From a virus: 35,594 nucleotides of DNA. The notes under the pieces are model-generated. The model saw nothing but the letters and a program-made list of their open reading frames with translations. It searched no databases and was not told where the DNA came from. The DNA lies in the IMG/VR virus record IMGVR_UViG_3300046747_000057, positions 1-35,594 of that record. The stretch is one strand, 5' to 3'. Position numbers and translations under genes: made by a program. Positions 33,262 through 35,594 of this stretch are shown in pieces (the stretch's first letter is position 1; every line of letters starts with the position of its first letter).

Positions 33262-33563
33262 AAGAGATTATCTATATCAACTCACGGGAAGATGCCCGGC
33301 AGTTTTCGAACTGTTCGGCCATGACCGTGAAACAGCTAGACATCTTCGGGAGCCAGCCGCAGTTCAAGGGAGAGACGTTTGTTCCTGAACGCGATGGCGA
33401 ACGACTCAAGGCGCAGCTAGGCCGCGTCAGGAACGTGACGAAGGATGGTCAGTGGAGAACCCTGCGCCGCATTGCCGACCTCACGGGCGACCCGGAGGCT
33501 TCGGTATCTGCGCGGTTGCGCCAGTTGCGCAAGGAAGGGCTGAAAGTTAAACGCCGCTACTAG
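33258..33563 (+). CDS. winged-helix DNA-binding protein
   Basis: A 101-aa protein, ATGA overlap. The C-terminal half (DGQWRTLRRIADLTGDPEASVSARLRQLRKEG) is a clear winged helix of the type in many phage proteins of this region. The N-terminal TVKQLDIFG segment matches the shorter form of the family, so ATG 33321 is a possible second start, though it lacks a ribosome binding site. Probably a regulator or replication accessory. Confidence 0.7.
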   Translation: MKEIIYINSREDARQFSNCSAMTVKQLDIFGSQPQFKGETFVPERDGERLKAQLGRVRNVTKDGQWRTLRRIADLTGDPEASVSARLRQLRKEGLKVKRRY

Positions 33564-33595
33564 ATGAACGGTATCTGGGAATACAGGGTAGCTCC

Positions 33596-33790
33596 ATGAA
33601 CTGGCAGCCGATTATCACGTATCGCCCATTCACTGTTGCCATTGGCATTCACTACATCCAGGTATTCGCTGCCGTGGAATACAAGGAAGAGGCAGAAGAA
33701 CTCATACGAGTTCTTGAGTTCTGCAAAGCCTCATTCACGCAGCCAGATCGGGCAGAATCACAGGCACAGCAGGACGATCAAGATGGATGA
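33596..33790 (+). CDS. hypothetical small protein
   Basis: A 64-aa protein with a hydrophobic beta start (ITYRPFTVAIGIHYIQVFAAV), a charged helix (KEEAEELIRVLEF) and a Gln/Asp-rich tail. It overlaps the next gene by eight bases. No family recognised. Confidence 0.6.
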   Translation: MNWQPIITYRPFTVAIGIHYIQVFAAVEYKEEAEELIRVLEFCKASFTQPDRAESQAQQDDQDG

Positions 33791-34055
33791 AGCGCGAAAA
33801 TCTCGTGGAGTTGTGACCGAGGCAGCGGAGTGGTTGCCGATCAGCACAGCGCCGAAGAATTGCAAGATTCTTCTAGGTTATCCGCATATGCCAAGGGCGG
33901 TTATCGGGGAATGGCGCGATGACCGATATGCTAGGAAACCACGCCCTTATTGGTGCTGGGATTGGTTTAGGGTTGGAGCACAGCGAGAGAATCAGCCAAC
34001 CCACTGGATGCCCCTGCCTACGCCGCCAACTTCTCCTCCGGCAGCACAATCGTGA
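33783..34055 (+). CDS. DUF551-like protein
   Basis: A 90-aa protein with the two hallmarks of DUF551: EWLPISTAPKN (16-26) and PTHWMPLP (72-79), with tryptophans between (WCWDWF). The family is frequent in phages and prophages; its function is unknown. Codons 3-14 lie in a copy of the dispersed repeat (EARKSRGVVTEA). Confidence 0.75.
   Translation: MDEARKSRGVVTEAAEWLPISTAPKNCKILLGYPHMPRAVIGEWRDDRYARKPRPYWCWDWFRVGAQRENQPTHWMPLPTPPTSPPAAQS
33789..33823 (+). repeat. dispersed AGCGCGAA...CCGAGG repeat, copy D
   Basis: GAAGCGCGAAAATCTCGTGG ... GTGACCGAGGC at the 5' end of the DUF551 gene. Confidence 0.55.
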
Positions 34056-34306
34056 AGCACAGGCTCTTGGGAAGAGCGCGAAAATCTCTCGCCATCTGGA
34101 CCGAGGAACGGTTTGAGCGTGTGGCGAGGCTTCTGGGTACCGACAAGGCAGAGCGGTGGTTCACCACGCCCAATCCAGCGTTCGGCAATGCCTCGCCGGG
34201 TCAAATGATCCTTCTGGGCCGAGGCCGCAAGGTTGACGCATTCATCGCTGCCGCCGAGAAGTCTACGCCGCCAGCGGCCACGTCTCCGGCAGAACCACAG
34301 GCATGA
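34052..34306 (+). CDS. orphan antitoxin-like protein with MbcA/ParS/Xre (DUF2384) domain
   Basis: An 84-aa protein, GTG start overlapping the previous stop (GTGA). Residues 30-68 match the toxin-binding domain of MbcA/ParS/Xre antitoxins: TDKAERWFTTPNPAFGNASPGQMILLGRGRK in pieces, i.e. A-x-x-W, PNPAFG, SP, then G-x-x-VDAF. No DNA-binding domain precedes it and no RES-type toxin gene is adjacent. It could neutralise a host toxin used for defence (inference). Codons 6-18 lie in a copy of the dispersed repeat. Confidence 0.65.
   Translation: MKHRLLGRARKSLAIWTEERFERVARLLGTDKAERWFTTPNPAFGNASPGQMILLGRGRKVDAFIAAAEKSTPPAATSPAEPQA
34071..34110 (+). repeat. dispersed AGCGCGAA...CCGAGG repeat, copy E
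   Basis: GAAGAGCGCGAAAATCTCTC ... GGACCGAGGAACG near the 5' end of the antitoxin-like gene. It matches copy C closely at both ends. Confidence 0.55.
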
Positions 34307-34391
34307 CCAGCTCGCACTCATCGTCCGCCTCAAGCGGATCAGTCACGAGTTCCAAGCCCTGTGGGGTCTGCTTGAACAGTAAGAGGATCAT
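34263..34391 (-). CDS. possible 42-aa acidic antisense protein
   Basis: Minus-strand frame from ATG 34391: MILLLFKQTPQGLELVTDPL, then acidic residues and LPETWPLAA. Its make-up is protein-like, more so than the Ser-rich plus-strand frame over the same bases. It opposes the surrounding plus-strand genes, overlaps the end of the antitoxin gene, and has no clear ribosome binding site. Confidence 0.35.
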   Translation of the reverse strand: MILLLFKQTPQGLELVTDPLEADDECELVMPVVLPETWPLAA

Positions 34392-34439
34392 GGCCGGTTC
34401 TGGGTTCACGGCGCGAGAGTATCACAACAAGCGATACAT

Positions 34440-34488
34440 GTAACAGTAGTAACGCAAAACGTGTTACCATGGGTTACCTGAGGTTAAC
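34440..34488. repeat. GTTAC/GTAAC pentamer array upstream of the replication gene
   Basis: GTAAC at 34440 and 34449; GTTACC at 34463 and 34473 and GTTAAC at 34483, the last three exactly ten bases apart, one helical turn. It ends two bases before ATG 34491. It may be an operator or initiator-binding iterons. Confidence 0.55.
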
Positions 34489-34490
34489 GG

Positions 34491-35036
34491 ATGGCCGACG
34501 TGTACAACAAGCTGTTCACAAAGATATTGGATTCAAGTATTTGGCTTGAATCTACGCCGAGTCGTATTGTCTGGGTGACGCTCTTGGCAGCGATGGATCA
34601 GGACGGATACGCGCACTTTTCGGCCATCGGAAACCTCGCCGCAAGGGCGCGAGTGACCGAGGAAGAGGCGCAGGCAGCCGTGGAATGCTTCCTTGCGCCG
34701 GACAAGACCTCGGGCGATGAGGAGTTCGAAGGCCGCAGAATTGAGCGGGTTCCCGGTGGGTTTATCGTCCTAAACGCCGTCAAATATAGGGAGTTGGTCA
34801 CCAGCGCAGTCATACGCGAGCGCACACGCCTCAGGGTTCAGAAGTACCGCTCCGGCAAGTCTGGTAACGGTGACGTGTTACCTGTAACACCATCAGTAGC
34901 AGTAGCAAATACATATAAGAGCTTTAAGGAAAAGCCCAAGAAACAGCCTGCCAAGCCCAAGCGTCTGAGCGCATCCGAACGAGAGAGTAACCAGAAAAGA
35001 ATCGGTGAACTGCTGAACGGGATTATCAAGCCATAG
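34491..35036 (+). CDS. replication initiator-like protein (winged-helix N-terminus)
   Basis: A 181-aa protein. Residues 1-100 follow the common phage pattern: VYNKLFTKILDSSIWLES, RIVWVTLLAAMDQDGYA, FSAIGNLAARARVTEEEA, GRRIERVPGGFIVLNAVKY. That is a winged helix seen in phage O- or DnaD-like replication proteins. The C-terminus is Lys/Pro-rich (EKPKKQPAKPKRLSA). It is shorter than lambda O and no helicase loader follows. GTTAC repeats upstream and inside the gene suggest it binds its own locus, as O does at the lambda origin. Role inferred. Confidence 0.6.
   Translation: MADVYNKLFTKILDSSIWLESTPSRIVWVTLLAAMDQDGYAHFSAIGNLAARARVTEEEAQAAVECFLAPDKTSGDEEFEGRRIERVPGGFIVLNAVKYRELVTSAVIRERTRLRVQKYRSGKSGNGDVLPVTPSVAVANTYKSFKEKPKKQPAKPKRLSASERESNQKRIGELLNGIIKP
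34863..34890. repeat. intragenic GTTAC inverted repeats (candidate origin element)
   Basis: GGTAAC (34863-34868) faces GTTACC (34877-34882), and GTGTTAC-CT-GTAACAC is a perfect palindrome (34875-34890). ACGTGTTACC here is identical to 34459-34468 upstream of the gene. Confidence 0.5.
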
Positions 35037-35044
35037 GAGGCTAT

Positions 35045-35434
35045 GTGGATACGAATAAGCTAGAAGATACGGTAAACCAGATTCTCCAGTCAGCGATAGA
35101 GAAAGCCTCACAAGGGGCGGAGTTCCTGAAGGACCAGATTCCAGACGTGGTTCAGCAACTTATTCACTGGAAGATAGCCTCAAACTCCCTGACCGTATGC
35201 CTGTCCATCTTGGCCATCCTCGCGTCCTACCGTATCGCGACAAAGTGGGTTGATCTAACCCCGGATGAGTTTGGCTTTTGGAGAATCCCCAGAACTTTGG
35301 CGGTAATTGGTGGGATGGGTGTCTCTCTGCTTGCCGCGCTCGTTGGCATTGATGCGTCTTTCAATCTGCTGGAGCTTTTCTTTGCGCCGAAGGTATGGCT
35401 ACTCGAATACGCCGCGCATCTTGTGCGCCATTAG
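35045..35434 (+). CDS. holin-like membrane protein
   Basis: A 129-aa protein, GTG start with AGGAGG upstream. An amphipathic start (residues 5-45, with QIPDVVQQLIHWK) is followed by two membrane helices (about 46-64 and 82-102) and a hydrophobic C-terminal helix (105-123). Several phage holins show this QIPDVVQQ-then-two-helix pattern. It would form membrane lesions at lysis. No endolysin gene is visible before the window ends, so the call rests on topology and general resemblance. Confidence 0.5.
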   Translation: MDTNKLEDTVNQILQSAIEKASQGAEFLKDQIPDVVQQLIHWKIASNSLTVCLSILAILASYRIATKWVDLTPDEFGFWRIPRTLAVIGGMGVSLLAALVGIDASFNLLELFFAPKVWLLEYAAHLVRH

Positions 35435-35440
35435 GTCTAC

Positions 35441-35479
35441 GGCTCAGCCCCAACCCCTTCGGCTGTTCGCGCTCTTCCC
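35441..35479 (-). repeat. dispersed AGCGCGAA repeat, divergent copy G
   Basis: Minus strand AGAGCGCGAACAGCCGAAGG ... GGCTGAGCC. It resembles copy F most. Oriented against the surrounding plus-strand genes. Confidence 0.4.
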
Positions 35480-35507
35480 AAAACCCACCCAAATGAGGCT
35501 TTAGGAC

Positions 35508-35594
35508 ATGACCTTAATCCCCAACCGCTGTGTCCTTCAGTCTGAAGCTGCGAATCTTGAGAGAGTAGAGGCTTGTCAGAAGCGCGAACAGCTC
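35508..35594 (+). CDS. 5' part of a gene cut by the window end
   Basis: Open from ATG 35508 (GAGG nine bases upstream) to the end, 29 codons: MTLIPNRCVLQSEAANLERV and so on, helical and charged. Too short to identify. By position it could be a lysis gene. The last codons carry the start of an eighth AGCGCGAA repeat (35578-35594). Confidence 0.45.
   Translation, partial: MTLIPNRCVLQSEAANLERVEACQKREQL

Noticed and set aside
34303-34443. Plus-strand frame of 46 codons after the antitoxin-like gene (Ser-rich, MTSSHSSSASS start)
   Set aside because: Although it starts by ATGA overlap, its composition is that of the complement of a coding sequence; the minus-strand frame over the same bases is more protein-like.
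1-35594. CRISPR array, tRNA, rRNA or insertion sequence
   Set aside because: No regularly spaced repeats, cloverleaf, rRNA-like stretch or transposase was recognised in reading the window; a dedicated tRNA search was not possible.

Overview
The window is a tailed-phage genome segment (Caudoviricetes, podovirus type), most likely from a temperate phage of a moderately GC-rich proteobacterium. The host is inferred only from base composition and gene style. The evidence for a podovirus is a continuous plus-strand run of terminase, portal, scaffold, major capsid, a T7-type adaptor and nozzle, internal virion (ejection) proteins and tail fibres, with no tail sheath, tube or tape-measure gene. No host chromosomal gene, tRNA, integrase, CI repressor, DNA polymerase or endolysin was recognised, so the window is probably a phage contig lacking a few kilobases, including most of the lysis genes.

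Layout. (1) 14-1231, minus strand: four small accessory genes of probable early timing. An operator-like palindrome (1291-1310) lies upstream, and two of the genes start behind a shared CTAACTAAC leader that recurs at a third gene here and again at 32.4 kb. (2) 1526-8179, plus: packaging and procapsid genes with many 50-75 aa genes joined by ATGA, GTGA or TTGA overlaps. (3) 8180-10540, plus: a structured leader with its own candidate promoter, then the major capsid protein and two small head proteins, closed by a hairpin. (4) 10586-16358, plus: head-tail adaptor and nozzle, both unusually modular. The adaptor carries a seven-bladed kelch propeller and an FN3-like domain. The nozzle is split over two genes and carries nested carbohydrate-binding-like modules. 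(5) 16358-23752, plus: GNAT-fold core protein and four or five ejection-type proteins. (6) 23749-27110, plus: tail fibre genes. (7) 27060-32414, minus: about twenty tightly overlapping small early genes, including a DUF1071/Sak3-like annealing protein, an SSB-like partner and several tiny one-pass membrane proteins. (8) 32415-32653: divergent control region with a 21-bp operator whose two arms each carry an outward-facing TTGACA. (9) 32654-35594, plus: Cro/YdaS-like regulator, zinc protein, winged-helix protein, DUF551 protein, orphan MbcA/ParS/Xre-type antitoxin domain, an initiator-like replication protein with GTTAC repeats around and inside it, a holin-like membrane protein, and a gene cut by the window end.

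How it fits together. The Cro-like regulator and divergent promoters probably set early transcription both ways. The minus arm gives recombination and accessory functions. The plus arm leads through replication to lysis and then, presumably across the missing part, to packaging and virion genes. Two features stand out: the decoration of the neck and head with adhesion-type domains (kelch, FN3, CBM-like), and a roughly 36-bp repeat (AGCGCGAA...CCGAGG) placed near the 5' ends of scattered early genes in the direction of transcription and in different reading frames.
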